From JAZDEY01 sp043808325 [NCBI: Candidatus Eiseniibacteriota bacterium] (GTDB lineage: Bacteria > Arandabacterota > Arandabacteria > Arandabacterales): a stretch of DNA of 64,000 nt. Under the pieces are notes generated by a model that saw nothing but the letters and a program-made list of their open reading frames with translations, made no database searches and was not told the origin of the DNA. The stretch spans positions 1-64,000 of the forward strand of contig JAZDEY010000068.1 in assembly GCA_043808325.1 (NCBI GenBank). Direction: 5' to 3'. The translations under genes and the position numbers were made by a program. Shown here piece by piece: positions 52,610 to 61,933 of this stretch. Position 1 is the first letter of the stretch. Every line of letters begins with the position of its first letter.

Positions 52610-53569
52610 GTGGCCAAGCTTAAGGTCGCACTTTACTGGGCTGCCAGCTGCGGCGGTTGCGAGATTGCCGTACTCGACATCGGGGATAAGATCCTCCAGT
52701 TGGTCTCGAACGCCGAGATCGTTTTCTGGCCGGTGGCCCTGGATTTCAAGTACAAAGACGTGGAGCGGATGCCCGACCGCTCGATCGATCTCTGCCTCTT
52801 CAACGGTGCGATCCGGACCTCGGAGAACGAGCATCTGGCCAGACTCCTCAGGCGGAAATCCAAGATCCTGGTGGCCTACGGATCTTGCGCCAACGAGGGC
52901 TGTATACCGGGCCTTGCCAACCAGTTCAACCGTGACGAGATATTCAATTACGTTTACGCCGCCACTCCGTCGACCGATAACCCCGAGGGCGTGAGACCCC
53001 AAACGTCTTTCCAGGTGAAGGAAGGGGAACTCACACTTCCGGCTTTCTACAACACCGTGAAAACCCTTGAGCAGGTGGTCAAGGTCGACTATTTTGTGCC
53101 GGGTTGTCCGCCGATTGACGAACAGACCTGGGCGGTGCTGGAGGCGGTGCTAAACGATCAGCTACCTCCCGCCGGTGCAGTTGTGGGAGCCGGAAAGACA
53201 GCGCTGTGCGAGGATTGCCCGAGGCCGCGCAAGGAGAAGAAAGTAAAACGCTTCTACCGGCCGCACGAAGTGATCCCCGAGCCCGACCTGTGCCTCTTGG
53301 ACCAGGGTGTCATATGCTGCGGTATCGTCACCAGAACGGGATGCGGGGCCCAGTGCCTGAGCGTCAACATGCCCTGCAGGGGATGCTATGGTCCTCCGGA
53401 AGGCGTGGTCGACCAGGGCGCGAAGCTGATTTCGGTGCTGGGCTCGATCATCGATTCGACTGATTCCGACGAGATTGAGAAGGTCTGTGCGACCGTCCTG
53501 GACCCTCTCGGAACCGCCTACAGATATGGACTGGCAAATTCCATCCTGAGAAGGAGCAGGTTGCGATGA
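52610..53569 (+). CDS. [NiFe] hydrogenase small subunit, group 3 (MvhG-like)
   Basis: 319 residues from GTG 52610, after GGAGG. Electron-transfer subunit without a Tat signal, so cytoplasmic. Proximal cluster Cys in SCGGCE (Cys14, Cys17), GSCANEGC and VPGCPP; a C-terminal Cys-rich part (CEDCPR, ICCGIV, GCGAQC, PCRGCYGP) would hold two more clusters. This layout matches the MvhG/F420-non-reducing hydrogenase small subunits. The large subunit gene overlaps by 4 bases. Its likely partner MvhD-like protein is at 61369. Confidence 0.9.
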   Translation: MAKLKVALYWAASCGGCEIAVLDIGDKILQLVSNAEIVFWPVALDFKYKDVERMPDRSIDLCLFNGAIRTSENEHLARLLRRKSKILVAYGSCANEGCIPGLANQFNRDEIFNYVYAATPSTDNPEGVRPQTSFQVKEGELTLPAFYNTVKTLEQVVKVDYFVPGCPPIDEQTWAVLEAVLNDQLPPAGAVVGAGKTALCEDCPRPRKEKKVKRFYRPHEVIPEPDLCLLDQGVICCGIVTRTGCGAQCLSVNMPCRGCYGPPEGVVDQGAKLISVLGSIIDSTDSDEIEKVCATVLDPLGTAYRYGLANSILRRSRLR

Positions 53570-55074
53570 AGCGAATCACCATAGATCCCGTGACCAGGCT
53601 GGAAGGGCACGGCAAGATCGAGGTATTCCTCGACGACGGCGGCGAAGTGGAGAATGTCTACCTCCAGATCCCCGAGCTCAGGGGCTTTGAGAAGTTCTGT
53701 GTAGGTCGCCCCGTGGAGGAGCTGCCGCGCATAATGACCCAGATCTGCGGCGTGTGTCCCGAAGCCCATCACATCGCAAGCTCCAAGGCGGCGGATGCGG
53801 TCTACCATGTTGATCCCCCGCTTGTCGGCAAGAAGACCCGCGAGCTCTTCTACAGCACCTTTTTTGTTACGGACCATGCCACGCATTTCTATATTCTTGG
53901 CGGCCCCGATTTCATCGTCGGTCCCGACGCGAGCCCCGCCGAACGCAACATAATCGGAGTGATCGGCAAGGTCGGAGCCGAAGTGGGCCTGAGGGTGATA
54001 AACCTGAGAAAGCGTTGCCACAACATCATCAAGTTAATGGGTGGCCGGAGCATCCACCCGGTGTTCTCTATCCCCGGCGGCGTCAGCAAGCCGGTCGCCG
54101 AGGACGAGCGGCGGCAGATCGAAGAAGCGGCGAAGGAGGCAGTTGAATTCGGCAAGTTTACGCTTCAGGTTTTCGAGGATGTTGTGCTCAAGAACTCCGA
54201 CTATGTGAAGCTTATAACCAGCGATGCCTACGCTCACAGGACCTACTACATGGGCCTTGTGGACAAGAACAACCTGATCAATTTCTATGACGGCATGGTC
54301 CGGGTGGTCGACCCCGAAGGCAAAGAATTCGCTAAGTTCGAAGGGAAGGACTATCGGGACCACATTGCGGAGCACGTCGAACCCTGGACTTATCTCAAGT
54401 TCCCTTACCTTAAGAAGGTCGGCTGGAAGGGTCTGGTCGACGGCAAGAACTCCGGCGTATATCGGGCTACTCCGCTGTCAAGATGCAACGCTGCAGACGG
54501 AATCGCCACTCCGCTTGCCCAGAAGGAATACGAGAAGATGTACGACACCCTGGGCGGCAAGCCCGTCCATGCGACGCTGGCGACCCACTGGGCGCGGGTG
54601 ATTGAGCTCCTGTACGCGGCGGAAAGGATGTACGAGCTTGCGACCGACTCCGACATAGCCCGCTTGAGCCGCGAGTTGAGCGCCAAGGGATTCGACAGGG
54701 CGCTCCACAGTCAGGTCCGGACGGCCCCCAAAGACATTCCTACCGAGGGTGTCGGAGTCGTGGAGGCGCCTCGAGGCACACTCTTCCACCACTATGTCAC
54801 TGATGAAAAGGGCATCGTCACGGATGTCAATCTGATCGTGGGAACCACCAACAACAATGCGGCCATCTCGATGTCCCTCAAGAAAGCTGCGAAGTCGGTA
54901 ATAAAGAAGAACGGCGAGATAACCGAAGGGGCTTTGAACCTGGTGGAGATGGCCTTCCGCGCCTACGATCCGTGCTTCGGTTGCGCCACCCACTCGCTTC
55001 CCGGCAGGATGCCGTTGGAGATCGTCGTTTACGATAGCCGGGGCAGGAAGGTTTCCGAGAAGAGCAGGTACTGA
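53566..55074 (+). CDS. [NiFe] hydrogenase large subunit, group 3 (MvhA-like)
   Basis: 502 residues. Ni ligands are supplied by the L1 motif QICGVCPEAH (near 62-71) and L2 motif DPCFGCATH (near 472-480), four Cys, no selenocysteine. ITIDPVTRLEGHGKIEV is the usual N-terminus. After L2 comes a tail of about 22 residues, expected to be removed after His by a maturation endopeptidase, for which a gene lies at 60841. MvhA-like group 3c assignment is from overall pattern and the MvhD-like gene nearby; group 3 bidirectional alternatives are not excluded. Confidence 0.92.
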   Translation: MKRITIDPVTRLEGHGKIEVFLDDGGEVENVYLQIPELRGFEKFCVGRPVEELPRIMTQICGVCPEAHHIASSKAADAVYHVDPPLVGKKTRELFYSTFFVTDHATHFYILGGPDFIVGPDASPAERNIIGVIGKVGAEVGLRVINLRKRCHNIIKLMGGRSIHPVFSIPGGVSKPVAEDERRQIEEAAKEAVEFGKFTLQVFEDVVLKNSDYVKLITSDAYAHRTYYMGLVDKNNLINFYDGMVRVVDPEGKEFAKFEGKDYRDHIAEHVEPWTYLKFPYLKKVGWKGLVDGKNSGVYRATPLSRCNAADGIATPLAQKEYEKMYDTLGGKPVHATLATHWARVIELLYAAERMYELATDSDIARLSRELSAKGFDRALHSQVRTAPKDIPTEGVGVVEAPRGTLFHHYVTDEKGIVTDVNLIVGTTNNNAAISMSLKKAAKSVIKKNGEITEGALNLVEMAFRAYDPCFGCATHSLPGRMPLEIVVYDSRGRKVSEKSRY

Positions 55075-55115
55075 CCGCTTGGCGCTTTAGCTCGGGCGGG
55101 AATCCAACGGCAGTC

Positions 55116-56123
55116 TCAGCAAATCCTGGGAAGCAGTTCCCCAGACAGCGGACTCAGGATTCTCCGGCCTCCTACACCCGTATTCAAGACCACCATCCCC
55201 GGATGATCCCCAACCACCCGGCCTATCGCGGCCGAGCCCTCACCGTATCTGGTGCCGCGCATGACGCCAAGGACGGCGTTCGCTTCTTCCGCGGGTACGA
55301 AGGCCACCAGCTTACCTTCATTGGCAACATAGAAGACGTCGAGCCCGAGCAACTCACAGGCTTCGGCCACCGCAGGCCTGACCGGCACCGCGCTTTCCTC
55401 GACCACGATACCGACGCCTGATCTCTCGGCGATCTCATTGAGGGTGGATGCCAGCCCACCACGGGTGGGATCGCGCATCGCATGTATCGAATTGGTCACA
55501 CCAAGCATCGCCGCGACCAGGCCGTTAAGAGGCGCGGTATCGCTCACGAGGTCAGTCTCGAAATCGATCCCTTGCCGTTTGGAAAGCACGGCGATCCCAT
55601 GGTCGCCGATCGATCCACTGAGGATGACCACATCTCCAGGCGAGGCATTTGACGAAGAGATGTCGACGCCGGCAGGCACCACGCCGATGCCGGACGTATT
55701 GACGAAAACCAGGTCGGCCGAACCCTTGCCAACCACCTTGGTGTCTCCACCGACCACCGGTACCCCGGCTTCCGCCGAGGCGGCTCTGACCGACTCGAGA
55801 ATCCGGCGCAGACTGGCAAGCGGCAACCCCTCCTCCAGTATCAAGCTCAGGGTGATCGCGACCGGTGAAGCCCCGACCATAGACAGATCATTGACCGTAC
55901 CGTTGACCGCCAGGCCGCCGATGTCGCCGCCCGGGAAGAATATGGGATCGACGACGTAGGAATCCGTAGTGAAGGCTATCCTGCCGGGTTCCAGCACGAG
56001 GACCGCCGAATCATCCAGGCGTCGAATCACATCGTTGTCGAGATACGTGTGCACGATCTCCTCCACGAGCCGCCTCGAGGCCTCTCCCCCACTGCCGTGT
56101 GAAAGCCTGATCACCTGGTCCAT
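55116..56123 (-). CDS. hypE: Hydrogenase maturation protein HypE
   Basis: 335 residues from ATG 56123. ATP-dependent dehydratase that turns a carbamoylated Cys into thiocyanate, the CN ligand source. Starts MDQVIRLSHGSGG; ATP-binding VVGGDTKVV and RDPTRGGLAS. The C-terminal PRIC carries the modified Cys, which separates it from SelD and PurM relatives. It is convergent with the hydrogenase genes and last in the hyp run. Confidence 0.96.
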   Translation of the reverse strand: MDQVIRLSHGSGGEASRRLVEEIVHTYLDNDVIRRLDDSAVLVLEPGRIAFTTDSYVVDPIFFPGGDIGGLAVNGTVNDLSMVGASPVAITLSLILEEGLPLASLRRILESVRAASAEAGVPVVGGDTKVVGKGSADLVFVNTSGIGVVPAGVDISSSNASPGDVVILSGSIGDHGIAVLSKRQGIDFETDLVSDTAPLNGLVAAMLGVTNSIHAMRDPTRGGLASTLNEIAERSGVGIVVEESAVPVRPAVAEACELLGLDVFYVANEGKLVAFVPAEEANAVLGVMRGTRYGEGSAAIGRVVGDHPGMVVLNTGVGGRRILSPLSGELLPRIC

Positions 56124-56165
56124 GCGGCCCACCCGCCAACCGTAGAGCCCGCGACTTCGGCCATG

Positions 56166-57248
56166 CTATCGATCTCCATAAAGGTAATGGGTAGCACAGG
56201 ATCCTTCGCTTGAGACCATACAAGGCCCAACTGGATTCTCCGGCGTACAGTTCTTGCGGAACAGCGCGCACTCGGAAGGCGAGATATCTCCTCGGAGAAC
56301 GTCGCCACACCTGCACCCAGGCGGGTCCGGTAGGCTCACGATGTCCCGATCGATAAACGCCGACGCATCAAAGGGTGAGAAGGCCTCGCGGAGTCTCAGG
56401 CCGCTCGCTTCAACCTCGCCGAGCCCACGCCACTCGCTGGCTGTGACTGTGAACACCTGGTCCATCAACTTCAGAGCATTGCGGTTCCCATGATAGGGCA
56501 CACCGCGGGCATATTCGACCTCGACCTGGCTCCGGCCGTCCTCGAGTTGACGCACCAACATCAGCAACGCCTGAAGAACGTCGCTTGGCTCGAAACCTGA
56601 AACCACGCAGGGCCGCCTCCAGTGAGAGGCCACGGGCTCAAAGGGCGCCGCGCCGATTATGGCCGAGACGTGTCCCGGACACACGAAGCCCTCAACACTG
56701 GTGCCCCGCTTGAGCAGAGCCTCGAGCACCGGAGGGGTGCGTTTGTGAAGGCTCAAGACAAAGAAGTTCCTGAGGCCCAGGGCCTCGGCCCTGATCACCG
56801 CGGCGGCGGTCGAGGGAGCCGTAGTCTCAAATCCTATCGCCACGAAGAAGACCCGCTTGTCGGGCAGCCTCTCGGCGAGCGCGACGGCGTCGTAGCTCGA
56901 GTAGACAACACGGACGTCGGCGCCCCTTGCCCGCTTTTCCGCCAGACTCATCTCTGAGCCGGGGACCTTGACCAAGTCCCCGTAGGTCGCTATCACGCTC
57001 GAATCAAGACCACTCAGATAGATTGCCCGGTCGAGCTCGGCCTTGGGCGTGACGCACACCGGGCAGCCGGGTCCCGAGACCAGGATAAGATTCTCGGGTA
57101 GGAGGCTCCGCAGACCATATCTGAATATGGCGACCGTATGGGTTCCGCAGAACTCCATCAGCTTCCACCTGCCGCGACAGGCTTTCCTGAGGTTGAGCGT
57201 GATGGTCCGGACCAGGGCGGGATCCCGGAACTCGGACGCAAACTTCAT
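56166..57248 (-). CDS. hypD: Hydrogenase maturation protein HypD
   Basis: 360 residues. Iron-sulfur scaffold on which Fe(CN)2CO is assembled with HypC. CGTHTVAIFRYG, GPGCPVCVTP, GFETTAPSTA and PGHVSAIIG are the Cys-containing and conserved motifs. The C-terminal CRCGDVLRG and four-Cys cluster site follow. Overlaps hypC by 4 bases. Confidence 0.96.
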   Translation of the reverse strand: MKFASEFRDPALVRTITLNLRKACRGRWKLMEFCGTHTVAIFRYGLRSLLPENLILVSGPGCPVCVTPKAELDRAIYLSGLDSSVIATYGDLVKVPGSEMSLAEKRARGADVRVVYSSYDAVALAERLPDKRVFFVAIGFETTAPSTAAAVIRAEALGLRNFFVLSLHKRTPPVLEALLKRGTSVEGFVCPGHVSAIIGAAPFEPVASHWRRPCVVSGFEPSDVLQALLMLVRQLEDGRSQVEVEYARGVPYHGNRNALKLMDQVFTVTASEWRGLGEVEASGLRLREAFSPFDASAFIDRDIVSLPDPPGCRCGDVLRGDISPSECALFRKNCTPENPVGPCMVSSEGSCATHYLYGDR

Positions 57249-57460
57249 TCAAGAACCTCACGCATGATCCGAAGGGTCTCCTCAGCTTCCTCCTTCTCAA
57301 TCTTATGGATGGCGAAGCCGGCATGCAGCAAGACATAGTCGCCCACGTCCGCAGGGCGATCGATCAGCTCCAGGCTGATCTCCCTCAGGACTGCTCCAAT
57401 ACTTGCTTTGGCAAGATTCCCATGTTTCTCAACGATCAACGCCGGAATTGCAAGACACAT
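57245..57460 (-). CDS. hypC: Hydrogenase maturation chaperone HypC
   Basis: 71 residues. MCLAIPA with essential Cys2, then the OB-fold including VGDYVLLHAGFAI. It binds HypD and the large-subunit precursor to deliver the Fe centre. Confidence 0.96.
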   Translation of the reverse strand: MCLAIPALIVEKHGNLAKASIGAVLREISLELIDRPADVGDYVLLHAGFAIHKIEKEEAEETLRIMREVLE

Positions 57461-57494
57461 ACGCCAGCCTCCACCGGGTCGTCACGACAGGACG

Positions 57495-59876
57495 TCACGA
57501 GCTCACTTCGGACTCGACCCGAGCTGCAGCTACGACCGCTTGGCCGAAGCTTATACCACCATCGTTAGCTGGGACAAGATGATTTGTGATCACCCTGAAA
57601 CCGCCGCCCTCAAGGAGACCCTTGAGCTGCGCCAAGAGCCTAACATTCTGAAAGCAGCCGCCGCTCAAGGCCGCCACCTCGAGACCTTGGCGCGTCCTCA
57701 GCAGGCACGCCGTCTCGTACAGGCTCCTCGCCAGCCAGTTATGAAACTTCGCGCCGACCGTACCTGCCGTGCTTCCTGCGCCTGCAACTGCCCCCGCTCC
57801 AATCCCCGGACTCCCGGGTCCTCCGAGGACATCTCTCACGATTTCCCTGACCAGCCCCCTTACACCAATCACCACTTTCTCTCCCTCGGTGTCAAGCACA
57901 ACAGGATAGGCTTGCCCAAGATCGTCGCCCGCAGCCATCTCCAACTCCAGCGCCGCCTGCCCTTCATACTTTACCTCATGCCTCAGGCCGCATAGGCATG
58001 ATACTGCATCAAATAGGCGACCACAGCTTGAAGTCATGGGGCTGTTGAACCCGCTCTTGAGAATCGCGAGCACGACCTCGATCTGCCTGCGGTCAATACC
58101 CAACAAAGCCTCCAGGGGCAGGCTCCGGACATCCTCCCTGTAGGCGCTATAGAGGTGCGAGAGCGCCATCCTCCAGACCTGTCTGATGGCTGCCTCGCCA
58201 CCGGGAATGGCGACCTGCTCCAGATGACCGGCCCTGGTAAAGGACTTCCGCGTGGCGACCAGGATCTCACCGCCCCATACCGTGGCGTCGGGACCGTAGC
58301 CGGTACCGTCGAGCGCAAAACCGATCACCGGGCCATCGGTGCCCGCCTCCCCGAGACAGCTCGCAATATGGGCATGATGGTGCTGCACCGCGACCTTCTT
58401 TGGAATGCGGGACCCTACCGCAAATCGAGTACTCAGATAGTCCGGATGCAGATCGTAAGCAACGATTTCGGGCTCCACCTCAACGGTCTTCTTCATATGA
58501 TCGATCGTGGATGTAAAGAACTCATAGGCCGGCATATTCTCCAGGTCACCGATGTGCTGACTCAAGAAGACCTGATTCCGACGAGTGACGGCAATCGTGT
58601 TCTTCAAGTGAGCGCCGCAGGCCAGGATGCTCCCAGGCGTAGTATCAAGATCTATGGGCAAGGGCACCCATCCCCGGGAGCGCCTGAGAATCACCGTTTC
58701 GCCGCCCACCACCCTGGCCACGGAGTCATCACATCTGGAGACGATCTGGCGATTGTGATCGACGTAGAGATCAACTATTCCAGCCAGCCGGCTCAAGGCA
58801 TCCTCTCCGTCGATCGCGATCGGCTCCTCAGTGAGATTGCCGCTAGTCATGACCAGGGCCAGGAAGTCCCCCTCGAGCAGTAGATGGTGGATCGGCGTGT
58901 AAGGAAGCATTACCCCAAGATACTTATTACCGGGTGCGACCGACTCGGCTATCCGGGAATCCGGTCTCTTGGGGAGAAGCACGATCGGTCTCACAGGACT
59001 CGCCAGAAGCCTTTCCTCCTCCGGGCCGACCTCAGCGAAAAGCGCGATGGTGAAGATGTCTCTTGCCATGACTGCAAGTGGCTTCTCCTCCCTCCGCTTC
59101 CGCTGCCTCAGGAGCCTGACCGCCGCATCGTTGGCGGCATCAACCGCGAGGTGAAATCCACCGAGGCCCTTTACCCCGATCACCTTCCCCTCGCTCAAGC
59201 CCTTGCGGGCGGCCTCCAGGGGATCGCGGCAATCGATCGGCTCTCCGGATGATTCCCGCAGCGTGATCTGCGGCCCGCACACCCAGCAGGCATCGGGTTC
59301 GGCATGGAATCTTCGGTCAAGCGGATCGCGATACTCCTTGCTGCACTCAGGACACATCGCAAAAGACCGCATACTGGTATTCTGCCTATCGTAAGGAATG
59401 TCCTCGATGATTGTATGGCGCGGCCCACAGTTGGTGCAGTTTATGAAAGGATAGCGGTGCCGCCGGTCCGAAGGGTCCCCGAGCTCCCGAAGGCAATCGG
59501 GGCAGGTAGCGATATCCGGCGAGACCAGGGTTGTCCGTTCGGATGCTGCCTCGCTCGCCCTTATGACAAACGAATCCTCACCGCAAAGATCCGTGAAGCG
59601 GACCACGACACTATCGATCCGGGCCTGCGAAGGCCGTTCCCGCACGAGGGACGAGAGGAAGCGTTCCACCGAGGCCAGACCACCTTCGACCTCTATGTCC
59701 ACACCCTGAGGATTGTTGAGGATATATCCGGCAAGCCCTTCCCGGCACGCAAGTCTATAGACGAACGGCCGGAAACCTACGCCCTGCACGATCCCGGCGA
59801 CCGAGACCTTAAGCCTCAGCCTCTCGCCAGGGCCCGCCGCTTCGCTGCCAATCCAGCCTTCAGCCATCCGATCCAT
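57495..59876 (-). CDS. hypF: Carbamoyltransferase HypF
   Basis: 793 residues. Domain order: acylphosphatase (GIVQGVGFRPFVYR, about 25-110), zinc-finger region with CPDC, CTNC, CPEC and CWVC pairs, YrdC-like domain (about 200-385) and Kae1-like domain with VQHHHAHIASC. Uses carbamoyl phosphate and ATP to carbamoylate HypE. A Gly/Ala-rich stretch (GGPGSPGIGAGAVAGAG, near 696-712) in the C-terminal domain looks like an insert. The start overlaps hypB by 61 bases; the first 17 residues are not conserved. Confidence 0.96.
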   Translation of the reverse strand: MDRMAEGWIGSEAAGPGERLRLKVSVAGIVQGVGFRPFVYRLACREGLAGYILNNPQGVDIEVEGGLASVERFLSSLVRERPSQARIDSVVVRFTDLCGEDSFVIRASEAASERTTLVSPDIATCPDCLRELGDPSDRRHRYPFINCTNCGPRHTIIEDIPYDRQNTSMRSFAMCPECSKEYRDPLDRRFHAEPDACWVCGPQITLRESSGEPIDCRDPLEAARKGLSEGKVIGVKGLGGFHLAVDAANDAAVRLLRQRKRREEKPLAVMARDIFTIALFAEVGPEEERLLASPVRPIVLLPKRPDSRIAESVAPGNKYLGVMLPYTPIHHLLLEGDFLALVMTSGNLTEEPIAIDGEDALSRLAGIVDLYVDHNRQIVSRCDDSVARVVGGETVILRRSRGWVPLPIDLDTTPGSILACGAHLKNTIAVTRRNQVFLSQHIGDLENMPAYEFFTSTIDHMKKTVEVEPEIVAYDLHPDYLSTRFAVGSRIPKKVAVQHHHAHIASCLGEAGTDGPVIGFALDGTGYGPDATVWGGEILVATRKSFTRAGHLEQVAIPGGEAAIRQVWRMALSHLYSAYREDVRSLPLEALLGIDRRQIEVVLAILKSGFNSPMTSSCGRLFDAVSCLCGLRHEVKYEGQAALELEMAAGDDLGQAYPVVLDTEGEKVVIGVRGLVREIVRDVLGGPGSPGIGAGAVAGAGSTAGTVGAKFHNWLARSLYETACLLRTRQGLEVAALSGGCFQNVRLLAQLKGLLEGGGFRVITNHLVPANDGGISFGQAVVAAARVESEVSS

Positions 59877-60490
59877 TGCTCCAAGCCTTCCTTAGTCTTG
59901 CATGAGAGTCTGAACACCGTAAGATCCGGATTGATTCTCAACGCGTTCTCCTCAAGCTGGTTGGGGTCCGAGTCGGTATATGGGACCAGATCGATCTTGG
60001 TGATAGCAAGAACCCCGGAGGCTCTTACCATCGGCGGATACTTCAAGGGTTTATCGTCGCCCTCGGCGACCGAAATCAAGAGCACCTTGAGATCTTCGCC
60101 GAGATCGAATGATGACGGGCAGACCAGGTTGCCGACATTCTCGATGATCACCAGATCGTAGCGGGGAGCCCTGGCGGCCGCAAGTTTCTCGCTGATCATC
60201 CCGGCATCAAGATGACAGGCTTCCCCGGTACTTATCTGTACCGCCTCCACCCCGTGCCTACGAACCCGCAGGGCATCGTTCTCCGTCATCAGGTCACCCG
60301 TCAGAACAAAGATGCTCCAGTCCCCCTTAAGCCGCTTCACGGTCTCTTCCACAAGACTGGTCTTGCCCGAACCCGGCGAGCTCACGAGATTGAGAACCAG
60401 GCTTCCCGATTGGGCAAAGCGTCTGCGATTCTCGACGGCCAACCGCTCGTTCTCGGAGATCACCTTCTGTCTTAGATCCACTTTTCTCAA
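59816..60490 (-). CDS. hypB: Hydrogenase nickel-insertion GTPase HypB
   Basis: 224 residues. P-loop SSPGSGKTS (37-45), GTPase switch and NVGNLVCP with the dimer-interface metal Cys, and TKIDLVPY for guanine. It lacks the His-rich N-terminal nickel store and CxxGCxC motif of some HypB proteins, so nickel would be handed over with HypA. Starts 2 bases after the hypA stop. Confidence 0.95.
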   Translation of the reverse strand: MRKVDLRQKVISENERLAVENRRRFAQSGSLVLNLVSSPGSGKTSLVEETVKRLKGDWSIFVLTGDLMTENDALRVRRHGVEAVQISTGEACHLDAGMISEKLAAARAPRYDLVIIENVGNLVCPSSFDLGEDLKVLLISVAEGDDKPLKYPPMVRASGVLAITKIDLVPYTDSDPNQLEENALRINPDLTVFRLSCKTKEGLEQWIGWLKAGLAAKRRALARG

Positions 60491-60491
60491 A

Positions 60492-60833
60492 TCACTCGAC
60501 CTCCACCTCTCTTACCGTAATGTCGGTACCGCTGAGGACCTCAAAATTCGACGAACCACATGCCTTGCACCTGAAGTCATCCAGGCTTACCTCGTACTCG
60601 CTGGCGCACTTTCGGCACTTTGCGCGAGGACTGATCTCCTCTATTTTGAGATGCGCCTTCTCAAGCTTAGTTCCCTTGGCTAACGCGGTAAAGCAGAACT
60701 CCAGCGACGACCGGTCAACTCCGGATAACGGCCCAATCTCAACTGTTACGGCGCCGACCTCGCGTGCGGAGTTCTCCTCCATGACCCGGGTTACTATATC
60801 CACGATGCGGGTAGCGATACTGAGCTCGTGCAC
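60492..60833 (-). CDS. hypA: Hydrogenase nickel chaperone HypA
   Basis: 113 residues. GTG 60833 is chosen because it places His at position 2 (start-His-Glu-Leu-Ser), the nickel ligand with the N-terminus in HypA; the frame open to 60905 would bury it. Zinc ribbon Cys73, Cys76, Cys89, Cys92. An AATGAGGTGACC site precedes. Lies 8 bases downstream of the protease gene. Confidence 0.95.
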   Translation of the reverse strand: MHELSIATRIVDIVTRVMEENSAREVGAVTVEIGPLSGVDRSSLEFCFTALAKGTKLEKAHLKIEEISPRAKCRKCASEYEVSLDDFRCKACGSSNFEVLSGTDITVREVEVE

Positions 60834-60840
60834 GGTCACC

Positions 60841-61326
60841 TCATTTTCCGTCCGGCCCTGCCGGCAGACCCTCAGCCCGAAGATCGCGGACGATGTCGTC
60901 GACAATGCTATCCAGCTTTCCCGCGAGCGTCTCCGAGACCCGGTCTCCCACGGAGAACGGGTCCTCGACCTCTATCCCATAAACCACGATCCGCGAAGGC
61001 AAAGCCGCCCCGCAGGCCCGGGCCAGCCGAATCGCCTCGGAAAATCCGACCGTGTGACTGTCCCGTGATCGGAGGGTGCCCCGGCAGGCTCCCACGTCCA
61101 ATCTCCGGACCTCGCCCGGCGGGCACTGGCCCGTCACCATCGAATCCACTATAACCGCCATCTCCCTGCCGAGAATCCGATCGATGATATCAAAGCCGCC
61201 TGCGCACGACAGATCTAGATCCAGGGACGGCAGGTGCTGGTGAACCCTTCGAGCAACCAGGAGGCCTATTCCATCATCGGACATTATGGGATTGCCAAGT
61301 CCGATCAGTATACCTTTGGCTGCCAT
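60841..61326 (-). CDS. Hydrogenase maturation endopeptidase
   Basis: 161 residues. HycI/HyaD/FrhD-type protease: LIGLGNPIMSDDGIGLLVA contains the metal-sensing Asp, then AVIVDSMVTG, and a His-containing RSRDSHTVGF segment. It trims the C-terminal tail of the large subunit after nickel insertion; the hydrogenase at 53566 is the obvious substrate. Confidence 0.93.
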   Translation of the reverse strand: MAAKGILIGLGNPIMSDDGIGLLVARRVHQHLPSLDLDLSCAGGFDIIDRILGREMAVIVDSMVTGQCPPGEVRRLDVGACRGTLRSRDSHTVGFSEAIRLARACGAALPSRIVVYGIEVEDPFSVGDRVSETLAGKLDSIVDDIVRDLRAEGLPAGPDGK

Positions 61327-61368
61327 AAAGACCGGGGACTCCAGAGACTGGTGCTTCTCGGCAGTGAG

Positions 61369-61860
61369 CTATCTCTTTGCCGCGAGCATTTCCTCAAGCT
61401 GTCGGAGCTCTTCAGATTCGCCTTCTACGGCCTTGAGCATTTCCGGCCACTTCAACGGGCCGAGTTTGCGGACGTCTTCAGTCACCTTGGTGATGACATC
61501 GACGAACCTTTTCGCCTCGGCAGCGGAGATCCAGGCCAACTGGAACCTCTCCTTCTCGATGCCGAACTGCTCAAGCATCCTTGAGAGAATCAGATAACGA
61601 CCCAGGGCCTTGTAGTTGCCTTCAAGGTAATGACAGTCACCAGGATGGCACCCGCCGATGAATACACCGTCGGCGCCCCGCGCGAAGGCCGTCAGAACAA
61701 ACGTAGGATCCACTCGCCCCGAGCACATCACCTTTATCGGGATAACGTTGGGCGGATACTTCATGCGGCTGGTTCCCGCGAGATCAGCGCCGCTGTATGT
61801 ACACCACTTGCAGAGAAAACCTACGATTCTCGGTTCGAAGCCCCGGGACTTCTCGTCCAT
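61369..61860 (-). CDS. MvhD-like hydrogenase iron-sulfur (delta) subunit
   Basis: 163 residues. FLCKWCTYSGADLAG (Cys17, Cys20), VMCSGRVDP (Cys46) and GGCHPGDCHY (Cys71, Cys76) are the cluster-binding pattern of MvhD, which links MvhAG to heterodisulfide reductase HdrABC. It is the first hydrogenase-related gene of the minus-strand run, 6.3 kb from the hydrogenase large subunit and on the other strand. No hdr genes are present, so its electron partner is unknown. Confidence 0.92.
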   Translation of the reverse strand: MDEKSRGFEPRIVGFLCKWCTYSGADLAGTSRMKYPPNVIPIKVMCSGRVDPTFVLTAFARGADGVFIGGCHPGDCHYLEGNYKALGRYLILSRMLEQFGIEKERFQLAWISAAEAKRFVDVITKVTEDVRKLGPLKWPEMLKAVEGESEELRQLEEMLAAKR

Positions 61861-61933
61861 TACCCTACCTCTCGCTCCATGCGATCGCCGATCCCCGTTA
61901 TTCTAAGTGCCGGCGGCCATGCGGTCAACAGGA

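Noticed and set aside
53566-55074. Selenocysteine in the hydrogenase large subunit
   Set aside because: Both nickel motifs use Cys codons and the frame has no internal TGA.
55116-56123. Selenophosphate synthetase (SelD) instead of HypE
   Set aside because: The C-terminal PRIC and the hyp context mark HypE; no Sec/Cys N-terminal motif of SelD is present.
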